Assembly: GCA_000526575.1 (NCBI GenBank)
Contig: JAGI01000002.1
Span: 2,465,501-2,529,500 of the forward strand
Direction: 5' to 3'
Source of the DNA: Clostridium sp. 12(A)
GTDB taxonomy: Bacteria > Bacillota > Clostridia > Lachnospirales > Lachnospiraceae
DNA length: 64,000 bases
A model generated the notes under the pieces. It saw only the letters and a list, made by a program, of their open reading frames with translations, was not told the DNA's origin and searched no databases. The position numbers and the translations under genes were made by a program. Within the stretch, counting starts at the first letter, position 1. The number at the start of each line of letters is the position of its first letter. Of the stretch, positions 34,336 through 44,034 are shown piece after piece.

Positions 34336-34375
34336 AAAAATGCCGCCTGACTGAAGGTTTATCAGCCAAACGGCA
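34336..34375 (-). terminator. Terminator of the monosaccharide transporter operon
   Basis: On the minus strand a 14-bp stem (arms 34362-34375 and 34341-34354) with three G-U pairs and a 7-base loop is followed by five T. Confidence 0.8.
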
Positions 34376-34444
34376 CACATTACGTTTTATTCTAGATTCC
34401 TTATCCCGTTTACCAGGCAGAAAGTGGTCTTCGTCTGCAGATAT

Positions 34445-35620
34445 TTACTGTTTGGCAATGAATGATTTTCTCTTACTCACAACATCAAAGATAACTGCTG
34501 CCATAAGAACCGCTCCTTTTACTACCTTCTGGAGATTCTGGTCTACTCCCATAATACTCATTCCAAGATTAAGTACACCCATAAGCGTAGCACCTACAAT
34601 AACTCCTGGTACGGTTCCGGTTCCGCCGTAGGCAGAGGCTCCTCCAATGAAGCAGGCGCCAATGGCATCCATCTCGTAGTTATTTCCTGCGGTTGGGTTT
34701 GCGGAATTAAGACGGGCTACGGTTACCATGCCTGCAACAGCTGCTAAGAGGCCCATGTTTAAATACGCAAGGAAATATACCTTATTGGTATCAATACCAG
34801 ATAATCTTGTGGCCTTTTCATTGCCTCCTACGGCATAGAAATAACGTCCAGTGGTGGTTTTCGAGGAAATATAGCTGTAAATTCCGATGATGACTGTGAC
34901 CCAGATAAGAGCGTTTGGAATGCCTTTGTATTTTGCCAGCTTATACATAAAAGCAAGAATGACAAAGCTGATGAGTGACAGCTTTACAATGGTCCCAAAT
35001 AATGGATCTACATGGTATCCTTTTTGTTGTCTTCTTCTACGGCTTAAAAGCTCCAGAACGATAAAGACCAGGCAGGCAATAATTCCGATTAAAAAGCAGG
35101 TCAGGTTAAAGCCTTCCATTCCAAAAATATCCGGGACATAGGAGTTAAACAGAGATAGAAATGGGTCCGGGATCGGAGATAATGTCATACCCTGTAGAAC
35201 TACATTAGAAAGTCCACGGAACATGAGCATTCCGGCCAGGGTTACGATAAACGGAGGAATTCTTACATAGGCAATCCAGAACCCCTGCCATGCTCCGGCT
35301 AATATTCCGATGATGGCCATAGCCAGTAAGGTCAGATAGGGATTGATGCCAAATGTGATCATCATGGTTCCCCCAACCGCTCCAATAAAGCAGACCAGGG
35401 AACCTACGGATAAATCAATATTGCCTCCGGTGAGAATACAAAACAGCATACCGGTAGCAAGAATAAATACATAGGCGTTCTGTGCGATTAAGTTATTTAC
35501 GTTCTGGGGCAGAAGCATTTTCCCGCCTGTATTGACTGTAAATAGAATGACCACTACTAAAAGAACGATTATCATGGTATATTTTTTTAATCCCTCAGAT
35601 AATTTAATCTTATTTTTCAT
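34445..35620 (-). CDS. gguB: Multiple-monosaccharide ABC importer, permease
   Basis: This 391-aa permease of the XylH/GguB branch of the ribose-type (BPD_transp_2) family has about ten membrane segments. It carries 'LTGGNIDLSVGSLVCFIGAVGG' near residue 62 and 'GRYFYAVGGNEKATRLSGID' in the cytoplasmic coupling region, plus the family's extra central hydrophilic loop with RRRRQQKG. It imports sugars such as xylose, arabinose, glucose or galactose with the ATPase 3 bp upstream and the binding protein at 37289-38449. The exact sugar is not readable. A strong terminator follows. Confidence 0.92.
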   Translation of the reverse strand: MKNKIKLSEGLKKYTMIIVLLVVVILFTVNTGGKMLLPQNVNNLIAQNAYVFILATGMLFCILTGGNIDLSVGSLVCFIGAVGGTMMITFGINPYLTLLAMAIIGILAGAWQGFWIAYVRIPPFIVTLAGMLMFRGLSNVVLQGMTLSPIPDPFLSLFNSYVPDIFGMEGFNLTCFLIGIIACLVFIVLELLSRRRRQQKGYHVDPLFGTIVKLSLISFVILAFMYKLAKYKGIPNALIWVTVIIGIYSYISSKTTTGRYFYAVGGNEKATRLSGIDTNKVYFLAYLNMGLLAAVAGMVTVARLNSANPTAGNNYEMDAIGACFIGGASAYGGTGTVPGVIVGATLMGVLNLGMSIMGVDQNLQKVVKGAVLMAAVIFDVVSKRKSFIAKQ

Positions 35621-35623
35621 TGC

Positions 35624-37213
35624 TTACTCTCCCTTCTGCTGTTCTGCCCGTTCTAGGGGGGCTTTCTCTGTCCCATCAGAGTATTTATCTGATTTTAAAA
35701 TACAGGCCATGATTTTTTCCTGAGTTGCCTCTTCTGCATCGATCTCTCCTACCATCCTGCCTTCATTCATTATATAAATGCGGTCAGACATTCCAAGGAC
35801 TTCCGGAAGCTCGGAGGAAATCATAATCACTGATTTTCCTTCTGCTGCCAGGCGGTTGATGATGCAGTAGATTTCATATTTGGCACCTACGTCGATTCCC
35901 CTGGTAGGTTCATCTAAAATAAGAATATCCGGCTCTGCAAACATCCATTTGGCAAGCAGCACCTTTTGCTGGTTTCCACCGCTTAGATTTCCTACGTTTT
36001 GTTCCACGGAGGAGCATTTCGTCTTTAATTTATCCCGGTATTCCTGGGCCACACCAAACTCTTTGTCTTTGTCTATGATGGTCCGGCGGCTAATGGCCTT
36101 TAAATTAGACAAGGTGGTATTGATTTTAATGGGATTTCCAAGAATGAGCCCATTGCCTTTCCGGTCTTCTGTTACATAGGCAAGCTTATGCTTTATGGCG
36201 TCCTTTACCGAGGATAAGTTCACCTCTTCCCCATGAATGCGAGCGGTGCCTGAAATATTGGCGCCATAGCTTTTGCCAAAGATACTCATGGCAAGCTCAG
36301 TTCTTCCGGCTCCCATCAGGCCGCAGATTCCAAGGACTTCTCCTTTTCTTACATGAAAGGATACGTCACTTACTACCTTCCGGTCGGAATAGAGGGGATG
36401 GTAGGCATTCCAGTGCTCCACCTCCATGGCCATTTCACCAATGGTCACATCGTGGCGTTTTGGGAAACGGTCCACAAGCTCCCGGCCTACCATTCCTTTA
36501 ATGATACGGTCCTCAGAGATATCATCTACCTTCCGGTCCAGAGTCTCTATGGTCTGACCATCTCTAAGAATGGTTATCTTATCTGCCACATAGGCTATCT
36601 CATTCAATTTGTGGGAAATGATGATGGAGGTCATTCCCTCTTTCTTGAATTTTAATAAAAGCTCCAGAAGAGCTTTTGAATCGTCTTCGTTCAGTGATGC
36701 GGTAGGCTCATCAAGGATCAAAAGCCTTGCCCGCTTGGCTAATGCTTTTGCAATCTCTACTAACTGCTGCTTTCCTACGCTGATATCCTTAATTAATGTA
36801 TGGGAGGATTCTGTAAGACCCACAGTCTTTAAGTATTTGTCTGCCTCTCCATAGGTTTCATTCCAGTCGATGGCATATTTTTTTCCCTTTTCATTTCCAA
36901 GATACATGTTTTCTGCAATTGTCATATATGGAACCATTGCAAGCTCCTGATGGATGATGACAATGCCTTTATGCTCGCTGTCACTGATGTCGTGAAATTC
37001 ACAGATCTGTCCGTCGTAGATGATGTCCCCCTCATAGGACCCATATGAGTATATCCCGCTTAACACGTTCATGAGAGTTGACTTTCCTGCTCCGTTTTCG
37101 CCCACCAGGGCGTGAATCTCGCCTTCCTCCACCTGGAGGTTCACATCACTTAATACCTTAACGCCAGGAAATGTCTTTGTTATGTTTTTCATTTCTAGCA
37201 GTATTTTAGCCAA
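35624..37213 (-). CDS. gguA: Multiple-monosaccharide ABC importer, duplicated ATP-binding protein
   Basis: This 529-aa protein has two ABC domains. The first has Walker [10 protein letters not shown], signature ISVGKQQ and Walker [10 protein letters not shown]; the second has a degenerate Walker [10 protein letters not shown], signature LSGGNQQ and Walker [10 protein letters not shown]. This is the RbsA/XylG/GguA layout. '[11 protein letters not shown]' and '[19 protein letters not shown]' are typical of the multiple-monosaccharide branch. The start is a TTG at 37213 with GGAGG seven bases upstream. Confidence 0.93.
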   Translation of the reverse strand: MAKILLEMKNITKTFPGVKVLSDVNLQVEEGEIHALVGENGAGKSTLMNVLSGIYSYGSYEGDIIYDGQICEFHDISDSEHKGIVIIHQELAMVPYMTIAENMYLGNEKGKKYAIDWNETYGEADKYLKTVGLTESSHTLIKDISVGKQQLVEIAKALAKRARLLILDEPTASLNEDDSKALLELLLKFKKEGMTSIIISHKLNEIAYVADKITILRDGQTIETLDRKVDDISEDRIIKGMVGRELVDRFPKRHDVTIGEMAMEVEHWNAYHPLYSDRKVVSDVSFHVRKGEVLGICGLMGAGRTELAMSIFGKSYGANISGTARIHGEEVNLSSVKDAIKHKLAYVTEDRKGNGLILGNPIKINTTLSNLKAISRRTIIDKDKEFGVAQEYRDKLKTKCSSVEQNVGNLSGGNQQKVLLAKWMFAEPDILILDEPTRGIDVGAKYEIYCIINRLAAEGKSVIMISSELPEVLGMSDRIYIMNEGRMVGEIDAEEATQEKIMACILKSDKYSDGTEKAPLERAEQQKGE

Positions 37214-37288
37214 GATTAACCCTCCCTTCCCATTATCATGAAAGGGCGTCTCCCGCTTGGCAGAAGCCGCCCCTTAAGGAAATCATTT

Positions 37289-38449
37289 TTATTTCAGCTG
37301 ATCTTCTTTGTAGTATCCGGATGTAATTAACATATCTTTATAGTTATCTAAGGTTACAACCACAGGATCGCAAAGATAGGTCGGGATAATTCCGGTTCCG
37401 TTGTCATAAGACTTGGTATCGTTGATTTCTGCTTCTCCACCCTTGATGATGGAATCTACCATCTTAACAACCTGGGAAGCGAGAGTACGGGTATCTTTAA
37501 ATACGCTCATGGCCTGCTTGCCCTGAATCATGTTCTTTACATTGGCAATGTCACAGTCCTGACCAGTAATAATTGGATATTTTCCGGTATAGGAAGATGC
37601 TAGTGCATTTTCTACACCAAGAGCGGTTGAGTCGTTGGAGCAAAGAACGGCATCAAGTACGGTTCCGTCAGAGTAGTTTCCTGCAATAATGGTATCCATA
37701 CGGTTCTGAGCCTTTTCAGAATCCCAGTTAGCAGTAGCAACCTGCTCAAATGCGGTCTGGCCGGATTTTACAGTCAGTTTGCCATTGTCGATGTATTTCT
37801 TAAGGACATCCATAGCTCCTCCGAAGAAGAACTTACAGTTGTTATCTGCCGGGTCACCGGTGAACAGCTCAATGTTCTTTGAATCTGTTGCTTTTTCAAG
37901 TCCTAATGCTTCTACCAGATACTCACCCTGCTTCTGGCCTACTTTATAGTTATCAAAGGTTGCGTAATAGGTTACGGCATCGGAGTTCATGATCAGACGG
38001 TCATATGCAATGACTGGAATGCCCATTGATTTTGCCTGAGCCAAAGGCTCACCTAAGGAGCTTCCATCAATAGAAGCAATAACCAGGAGCTGGCAGCCGT
38101 TGGAGATCATGTTCTCAATCTGGGATACCTGGGTCTGAACATCATTGCTTGCGAACTGAAGGTCAACCTTATAACCGGCATCTTCCAGCTCTTTTTTCAT
38201 ATTGGTTCCATCCTGGTTCCACCGCTGAAGATCCTTGGTCGGCATAGCAACTCCTATTAAAACACCATCGGCTTTTCCGGCCTTTGTTTCTTCTGCTTTG
38301 CTCTCCGCTGCTTTTGTCGTCTCTGCTGCCGTTGTTGCTGCCTGAGCCTCTTTGCTCTCGGACACAGAGCTTGTTTTGCTTCCACAACCTGCTAAGGCAG
38401 TAGCAGCAAGGGCAAGAGTCATTGCAACTGCTAAAAGTTTTCTTTTCAT
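37289..38449 (-). CDS. chvE: Multiple-monosaccharide ABC importer, sugar-binding lipoprotein
   Basis: This 386-aa lipoprotein has a signal peptide with lipobox LAGC near residue 22, an Ala/Thr/Glu-rich linker, and a periplasmic-binding-protein type I fold starting 'GVLIGVAMPTKDLQRWNQDG'. The sequence pattern, including 'PVIAYDRLIMNSDAVTYYATFDN' and 'ITGQDCDIANVKNMI', matches ChvE/XylF-like binding proteins. It would sit on the outer membrane face and feed the GguA/GguB importer. The ATG at 38449 is preferred over an upstream TTG because GGAGGAGG lies 11 bases before it. It is the first gene of the importer operon. Confidence 0.92.
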   Translation of the reverse strand: MKRKLLAVAMTLALAATALAGCGSKTSSVSESKEAQAATTAAETTKAAESKAEETKAGKADGVLIGVAMPTKDLQRWNQDGTNMKKELEDAGYKVDLQFASNDVQTQVSQIENMISNGCQLLVIASIDGSSLGEPLAQAKSMGIPVIAYDRLIMNSDAVTYYATFDNYKVGQKQGEYLVEALGLEKATDSKNIELFTGDPADNNCKFFFGGAMDVLKKYIDNGKLTVKSGQTAFEQVATANWDSEKAQNRMDTIIAGNYSDGTVLDAVLCSNDSTALGVENALASSYTGKYPIITGQDCDIANVKNMIQGKQAMSVFKDTRTLASQVVKMVDSIIKGGEAEINDTKSYDNGTGIIPTYLCDPVVVTLDNYKDMLITSGYYKEDQLK

Positions 38450-38547
38450 GGTTCTTTGTTCCTCCTCCAATACTTTATTTGTAGCTTTATCTTATCACCA
38501 ACCTATCTGGATATGTTTGTGAACCATTAGCACTCATTCATCCACAT

Positions 38548-38578
38548 AAAAAAAGCCCTGACCCCCCAGGACTTTTTC
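38548..38578 (-). terminator. Terminator of the sensing operon
   Basis: AGTCCTG and CAGGGCT pair on the minus strand (38573-38567 with 38560-38554, one G-U), followed by seven T. T residues on the other side make it potentially bidirectional. It isolates the sensing operon from the importer operon. Confidence 0.8.
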
Positions 38579-38610
38579 GTTTCAAAAAAATGCTATGCTG
38601 TTTATTATTA

Positions 38611-39657
38611 TTACTGCTTTACATTTAAGTAGACGTCCTCTTTGGAATGGAACCCGCCCTTAATGATGACAGAATCCATATTTCCCTTGTTTACTGCTAC
38701 CGGTTTCAGTTCCAGATAGGGGACCTCATAGGTGCCATCGTAAATGGTTTTATTGACCCCTTCTAAAGGCTCTCCTTTTCCCAGCTTAACGGCATATTCT
38801 GCCCCAAGCCTTGCTTCCTCTTCCACATACTTAAATGCGGTCATGGTCTGGGTTCCTTCCATGATTCTCTGACATGCCATTAAATCCCCATCCTGGCCTA
38901 CCAGATATACCTTGCCAGCCAGACGGTCCTCGGAAAGGGCCCGAAATACCTGGGTGGCCAGATCGTCATTGCCGCACATAATCCCCTTTACATCAGGATG
39001 AGCCTCCAGGGCTTCCTTTGCATGGGTATAGGCATTCTCTGCCAGCCAGCCATCACAATTGTTTTCATATACGACTTGAAGGTTATTGTTAATTTTCGAA
39101 TCAAAACCATCACGGATTAAGCGTACATTATTGTCTGTCTCAGGTCCCTGTATCATGAATATTTTCCCTCCCTCTGGAATATTCTGATTCAGGCTTTCTG
39201 CCATCAGCCGTCCCACCTCTTCATTATTAAAGGATATGTACATATCTGCGCCTGCATTTTTTATCAGGCGGTCGTAGCTGACGGTTTTTATCCCCGCATC
39301 CTTTGCTTTTTTCAGCACATCAGAAAGTGCTTCACTGTCCCCCGCTACTACTACAATGACGTCCATCTGTTTTTTGATGAAATATTTGATTTGTTCAATC
39401 TGTTCATTTACATCCCCATTTGCATTCTGAACATTTACTTCCGCCCCTAAGTCTTTTGCCGTAGATACAAACACATCCCGGTCTCTGATCCATCGTTCGA
39501 TTACGAAGGAATCAATGCTGAGACCGATTGTTACAGGCCTTTCACTTTCTTCCTGTCCGGTTCCTTTGTCCATCTCTGCAACAGCATCTCTGCAGCCAAC
39601 CATAAAAACGCAGCAGAGCATAATCATCAGTAACCATTTCCCTCTCCACATTTTCAT
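38611..39657 (-). CDS. Second xylose-type sugar-binding lipoprotein
   Basis: This 348-aa lipoprotein has a signal peptide with lipobox MVGC near residue 22 and a type I binding fold: 'VTIGLSIDSFVIERWIRDRD', 'IKTVSYDRLIKNAGADMYIS' and 'VYLVGQDGDLMACQRIMEGT'. It resembles XylF. It is encoded with a YesM/YesN-type two-component pair rather than transporter subunits, so it could present the sugar to the sensor or to the importer. It lies 5 bp after the response regulator gene and is the last gene of the operon. Confidence 0.88.
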   Translation of the reverse strand: MKMWRGKWLLMIMLCCVFMVGCRDAVAEMDKGTGQEESERPVTIGLSIDSFVIERWIRDRDVFVSTAKDLGAEVNVQNANGDVNEQIEQIKYFIKKQMDVIVVVAGDSEALSDVLKKAKDAGIKTVSYDRLIKNAGADMYISFNNEEVGRLMAESLNQNIPEGGKIFMIQGPETDNNVRLIRDGFDSKINNNLQVVYENNCDGWLAENAYTHAKEALEAHPDVKGIMCGNDDLATQVFRALSEDRLAGKVYLVGQDGDLMACQRIMEGTQTMTAFKYVEEEARLGAEYAVKLGKGEPLEGVNKTIYDGTYEVPYLELKPVAVNKGNMDSVIIKGGFHSKEDVYLNVKQ

Positions 39658-39662
39658 AACCT

Positions 39663-41249
39663 TTACCTCTCCCTGTATTCACTCGGCGTCATCCCTTCGT
39701 ATTTCTTGAAAATACGGCTGAAATAGTTAGGGTCGCCATAGCCGGACATTACACACACCTCCTTGATGCTGTACTTGGGATCCTCCAAAAGATGTCTCGC
39801 ATGCTTCATCCTGACTCCTGTTACATATTCAATAAAATTCTCTCCCACCTCCTGTTTAAATAATTTACTGAAATAATATGGGCTGATATCCACCATTCTG
39901 GATACATCATCGAGTGAAATATTTTTTGCGTAATTCTCATTGATATATGCTTTTACCCTGGAAACCACATTTTCATATTCCCTGTCCCTGGCTGTACTGA
40001 TGCAGTCACAGATGTCCCTTGTCTTTTCCTGAAACCACAGCCTCAGACTTTCGGTATCTGCGGCTTCTCTTAATTCGCTTAGGTAATTCTCCCGGTAACG
40101 GAAGCCATACCGGAGATTGCCGCCTTCAAAGGCCATCTTTTCCAGCCTCATAATCAGTTCTAATATCTTTACTTCAATGTTGGAACGGTTATTGTTGTTA
40201 TGCACCAGCATCCAGTCAAAGAATTCATTGGCACAGGATAAGGCCCCCTCCCGGTCACCCTTCGCCCCTCGCTGCAAATACATATGTTCAAGCTCTAAGG
40301 GATATTCTCCGTCGTAATCTGCCACATTGGGAATATCTGTGATATGCACCACATGGCTGTCACTTTCTCTCAATGACTTTAAAGCTTCTTTATAGGAATC
40401 CCGGATTGCGGTCAATGGCTTTACAGAGCCAATACCGCCTCTGCATTTGATGTCTGCGCTGTTTTCCAGCTTATGAATCATATTTCTCGTTCTGGTGATG
40501 ATCTCCACCCGTTCCTCGTAGCGCATCTTTTCTTCTTCAAAGGTCAGAAACAGGACAAGACGGTTTCCCATAACAGGGCCGATGATACAATCAAAGTAAT
40601 CCTTAAGAATCTCCCGGATCATGGCATAATACTTGCTGACGCGAACGCCTACCCCAATGGCGTTTGTCATGGTTCCGCTTTCAATGCTGTCCCCGAATTC
40701 CAGGACCATCATAAATCCATAGGAGGTCTGGATATCCAGCATTTCTGCATACCCGTTATTTAAAATGTCTGAGTCATCCTGAAGGACGTTATAAATAAAG
40801 CCGCTTTCTATCATGGGTATTACGATTTCCAGCTTCTCCCTGATTTTAAGATCGTCACTTAACTTCTGTCTTGCTTCTTCCACCTGATGCATGGCCTTTA
40901 CGCAGGTCTCTAAAATCTTCTTTTTATTAACTGGCTTCATGATAAATTCCATGACCCCCAGATTCACTGCCTCCTGGGCATAAGAGAATTTATCAAAGGC
41001 TGTCATGATGATAAAGACAATAGAAGGATTAAATTTTCTGACCTCCTTGATAGCCTGGATGCCGCTTAAGCCTGGCATCTGAATGTCCACAAAGGCAATA
41101 TCCGGCCGAAAGGAGCCTGCCTGCTCGATCACTGCCCTTCCTGTCTTAACACAGACGATTTCGCAATCACTGCCGAAATTGGACTGTATGATGTTTTTTA
41201 TTGCTTCCAGCATGATTCCTTCGTCATCCGCCACCAATATCCGAAACAT
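39663..41249 (-). CDS. YesN-type AraC-family response regulator
   Basis: This 528-aa regulator has a receiver domain at residues 1-120 (VADDEGIM, phosphoacceptor Asp in FVDIQMPG, KPVNKKK). A middle region of about 290 residues has a GGDEF-remnant-like pattern. A C-terminal AraC double helix-turn-helix at about 425-528 carries 'NISLDDVSRMVDISPYYFSKLFKQEVG' and 'YSIKEVCVMSGYGDPNYFSRIFKKYEG'. Phosphorylation by the YesM-type kinase upstream would let it activate promoters, most likely the importer operon at 38449 and its own. GGAGG lies before the ATG. Confidence 0.93.
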   Translation of the reverse strand: MFRILVADDEGIMLEAIKNIIQSNFGSDCEIVCVKTGRAVIEQAGSFRPDIAFVDIQMPGLSGIQAIKEVRKFNPSIVFIIMTAFDKFSYAQEAVNLGVMEFIMKPVNKKKILETCVKAMHQVEEARQKLSDDLKIREKLEIVIPMIESGFIYNVLQDDSDILNNGYAEMLDIQTSYGFMMVLEFGDSIESGTMTNAIGVGVRVSKYYAMIREILKDYFDCIIGPVMGNRLVLFLTFEEEKMRYEERVEIITRTRNMIHKLENSADIKCRGGIGSVKPLTAIRDSYKEALKSLRESDSHVVHITDIPNVADYDGEYPLELEHMYLQRGAKGDREGALSCANEFFDWMLVHNNNNRSNIEVKILELIMRLEKMAFEGGNLRYGFRYRENYLSELREAADTESLRLWFQEKTRDICDCISTARDREYENVVSRVKAYINENYAKNISLDDVSRMVDISPYYFSKLFKQEVGENFIEYVTGVRMKHARHLLEDPKYSIKEVCVMSGYGDPNYFSRIFKKYEGMTPSEYRER

Positions 41250-42738
41250 ATGAAACCCCTCCTCTTTTAGGAATCCTTAAGACTATCGTGGTGCCCTTGT
41301 CTTCTCCTTCACTAAAGATGTGGAAAATGTCATCATAGTTGTAATACAGTCTTAATCTGGAAATGACATTGTAAATACCAATTCCGGTGGATTCCCTTTT
41401 ATCGCCGTTCTGACGCCCGGCTCGTATTCTTTCTAACGTTTCTTCCTCGATTCCCTTCCCATTGTCTTCAATGCGAATCTCAATCTCATCCTCCCTGTCT
41501 TCTACGGACAGATGGATTTTCCCAGGCCATTCAATGTTTCGGATGCCATGGGTGACAGCATTTTCAACCAGTGGCTGCAGGGTCATGCTGGGAATGGAAA
41601 TGTTTAACGCTCCTTCATCAATGGAGGAGCTGTACTGGATATCTCCTGCAAAACGTACGTTTAAGATATAGATATAGTTCTCTACCGTTTCCACCTCTTC
41701 TAAAATGGTGGCATCCTCGGAACCTTTTTTTACGTTATAACGGAAAAAATCCGCCATCTTTTCCATGAATACCGAGGTTTTTTCCGCGTCCTCCATCATG
41801 GCAAGCTGAACTCCCGCATTTAGGGAGTTAAACAGAAAATGAGGATTGATCTGAGACTGGAGATATTTTAGCTGAGCCTCTTTTAAATGGTTTTCCATCA
41901 GAAGCTCCCTCTCCTTCATCTCCTGTTCTTTTTCTGCGCTTTCCTTGATTTTCTGGACGTAATCATCCAGACTTTCTACCATCTGGTTAAAGGTTCCGGT
42001 TACGATTCCAAGCTCATCTCCTGCCTGAACGGAAGGTACCTTCACATTGAAATTACCTTCGCCAACCAGCTTTGCCGTGTGGGCTAAGTTAATCAGAGGT
42101 GTTACCATGTCCTTTGTAATCATCATCATGACGGTGATGCTTGTGATCATGACTATGACCAGAATGATAGAGCTTATGACCTCCAGATACTGGAGGGCTG
42201 CCTGCAGGGTCTGGTAGCTGGCTGAGTTATTTTTAAATTGAAGGCTGTTTAAGACAGAGACGTCGTTGCCGATAAAACGGTACAGTTTTAAGGCGGATTC
42301 GTAGGAAACCTTATATTTCTCTACATTCTGGCCCCGCTTTGCCTGGACGGTCTCATCGGTTATGGTCAGATAGCTGTCTGACATGTTCCTGATATTCTTT
42401 TCCAGTATCTGGATCTGATTGTCGGTGACAGATACGTTAAGCCCCTCCAGCAGCTTTCTTAAGTCCTGCTCGGCTCGGTAATAATTGGTCAGGGATTCAG
42501 AATCTTTTACCTGAAGGTACCGGTACATATAATTTTGTACATTGGATAGGCTGTCTGATAACTCGTTTAAGTTTACATTGCTCATATAGACAGAGTTCAT
42601 CCGTTCCACCATCTGATTAATCTGGGCATAGATAAATAAGTTGCTGGAAAAGAGTACGACAGCCGTTACGGCGATTTCTAAGAACAGTTTTCGGGTGATG
42701 GGGAGATTTTCCCATACATGGATTAACTTATTTTTCAT
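41224..42738 (-). CDS. YesM-type sensor histidine kinase
   Basis: This 504-aa membrane kinase has two membrane segments (about 15-38 and 188-212) enclosing an outside sensor region of about 150 residues, and a HAMP linker ('DMVTPLINLAHTAKLVGEGNFNVKVP'). It has the His_kinase motif 'QINPHFLFNSLNAG' with the phosphoacceptor His, and an HATPase domain with 'PLVENAVTHGI' and 'IEDNGKGIEEE'. GGAG five bases upstream selects the ATG at 42738. It overlaps the response regulator gene by 26 bp and the binding-protein gene by 11 bp. It probably senses sugar through the anchored binding protein encoded just upstream. Confidence 0.93.
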   Translation of the reverse strand: MKNKLIHVWENLPITRKLFLEIAVTAVVLFSSNLFIYAQINQMVERMNSVYMSNVNLNELSDSLSNVQNYMYRYLQVKDSESLTNYYRAEQDLRKLLEGLNVSVTDNQIQILEKNIRNMSDSYLTITDETVQAKRGQNVEKYKVSYESALKLYRFIGNDVSVLNSLQFKNNSASYQTLQAALQYLEVISSIILVIVMITSITVMMMITKDMVTPLINLAHTAKLVGEGNFNVKVPSVQAGDELGIVTGTFNQMVESLDDYVQKIKESAEKEQEMKERELLMENHLKEAQLKYLQSQINPHFLFNSLNAGVQLAMMEDAEKTSVFMEKMADFFRYNVKKGSEDATILEEVETVENYIYILNVRFAGDIQYSSSIDEGALNISIPSMTLQPLVENAVTHGIRNIEWPGKIHLSVEDREDEIEIRIEDNGKGIEEETLERIRAGRQNGDKRESTGIGIYNVISRLRLYYNYDDIFHIFSEGEDKGTTIVLRIPKRGGVSYVSDIGGG

Positions 42739-43768
42739 GGCTGCTCCACTGGTCATTTACGAAACTTAGGGCATTTTCCTTTGATATAAACTCCAGGTCC
42801 ACGCTGTTAAAGGAATTGGTCCTTCCGTCATGTATGGACTCTGTTAGGGCTTGTACACTATATATTCCCATCTGTCTGGTGTCAATGTAAAGTGACATGG
42901 CCATTGTCCCTTTTAAAACGGCGTCCAGGGTGGCCTTTGATTTATAATAGCCAATCACCTGGGTCTTTCCCACACTGTTGTAATCAATTACGGCCTGATA
43001 TACGGCTTCTGTGTCCACCTCATCCATGCAGATAATGATATCAGGCGGGCCTTGATCATTCTGGAAAAGATTGCGGACGATTTCTTCTGATTCAAAGGCA
43101 CGTCCCGAGGGGACCTTGATTTCTTCCACTATGATGGGGTTTGCGGTATCACTGGAAGTAACCATTCGGTTATTGATTTGGTTGAATATCTGGGATTGGC
43201 TGCTGTCGGAGGAATTGTCATGAAGGAACATCATGACTCTCATCTTCCTGGACTCTTTGGGAAGTATTTTTATGATCTGATTTCCATATTCCTGTCCCAG
43301 CTGATAGGAATTGATTCCCACATAGCTTTTTCTGTTGGATGTGGGGGCATCGTTTAACATGGTCACAACAGGGATGCCTCTGGCTGCTGCCTCGTTAATC
43401 TTATCCTCAAGCCGGGATTCTCCCGTGAATTCCAGTAGGATTCCATCTACTTTTGCTGCTATGCTCATATCCATAAAATCAACTGTGGTATATTCTGAGG
43501 ATTGGTCCTTTCCCTTTAGTTCTACATAGGCATCGTGAAGAGCCGCCTCTTCCTTTACACTTTTGTATACGTCGTTCCAGAACTGGGAATCCAGATTATC
43601 TATGATCATGACATAATGATATTCATAAGCCGAATTCTTTTCTGCATGCTCCAGTCCTGTTTTTTTCAGGACGTATCCGTAGAAGGAGGAGGTCAGTCTC
43701 GTTAAGAACACGATAATGAGCAATCCGGCAAATACTAACAAAAGCAGGCTTTTTTTTCTTTTATCCAT
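42728..43768 (-). CDS. Membrane-anchored sugar-binding sensor protein
   Basis: This 346-aa protein has an uncleaved N-terminal membrane anchor (residues about 7-25, no lipobox Cys) and an outside Peripla_BP_4-type domain ('YVMIIDNLDSQFWNDVYKSV', 'KVDGILLEF', 'PDIIICMDEVDTEAVYQAV', 'TQVIGYY'). Placed first in an operon with a YesM kinase and YesN regulator, it matches the XylFII role described in Clostridium beijerinckii, where an anchored binding protein complexes with the kinase LytS to sense xylose. The function here is inferred from that layout. Confidence 0.85.
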   Translation of the reverse strand: MDKRKKSLLLLVFAGLLIIVFLTRLTSSFYGYVLKKTGLEHAEKNSAYEYHYVMIIDNLDSQFWNDVYKSVKEEAALHDAYVELKGKDQSSEYTTVDFMDMSIAAKVDGILLEFTGESRLEDKINEAAARGIPVVTMLNDAPTSNRKSYVGINSYQLGQEYGNQIIKILPKESRKMRVMMFLHDNSSDSSQSQIFNQINNRMVTSSDTANPIIVEEIKVPSGRAFESEEIVRNLFQNDQGPPDIIICMDEVDTEAVYQAVIDYNSVGKTQVIGYYKSKATLDAVLKGTMAMSLYIDTRQMGIYSVQALTESIHDGRTNSFNSVDLEFISKENALSFVNDQWSSHEK

Positions 43769-43801
43769 GGGTATCCTCTTGTCTCAATTTATGCTGTTTT
43801 T

Positions 43802-43807
43802 ATTATA
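43802..43807 (-). promoter_or_regulatory. -10 element of the sensing operon
   Basis: A perfect TATAAT on the minus strand lies about 35 bases before the start at 43768. The -35 region is poor (TTACGT at 17 bases), so activation may be needed. Confidence 0.4.
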
Positions 43808-44034
43808 CTAAATTGGGGTGGAAAACGTAAGCAGGAGAATCTTGCGGGGGAGTAGCATTTTTTTGTTATGAGTGTGATGATAGGTATTATGGGTTAGAAT
43901 AATTTGATAGGTTATATTAATTTCTATGTAATGGGAAAAGCACGGTCATTCCGCGCTTTATCCTGTTTATGTAGTACATATGTATATGTTTATAATGGAA
44001 TTGATTCATTCTATATCAGAGGATTTTTATCGTA

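Noticed and set aside
38500-38530. Catabolite-response or LacI-type operator upstream of the sugar importer (GTG...CAC near 38509-38523)
   Set aside because: Only the outer three bases of each side are symmetric and the central CG of such operators is missing.
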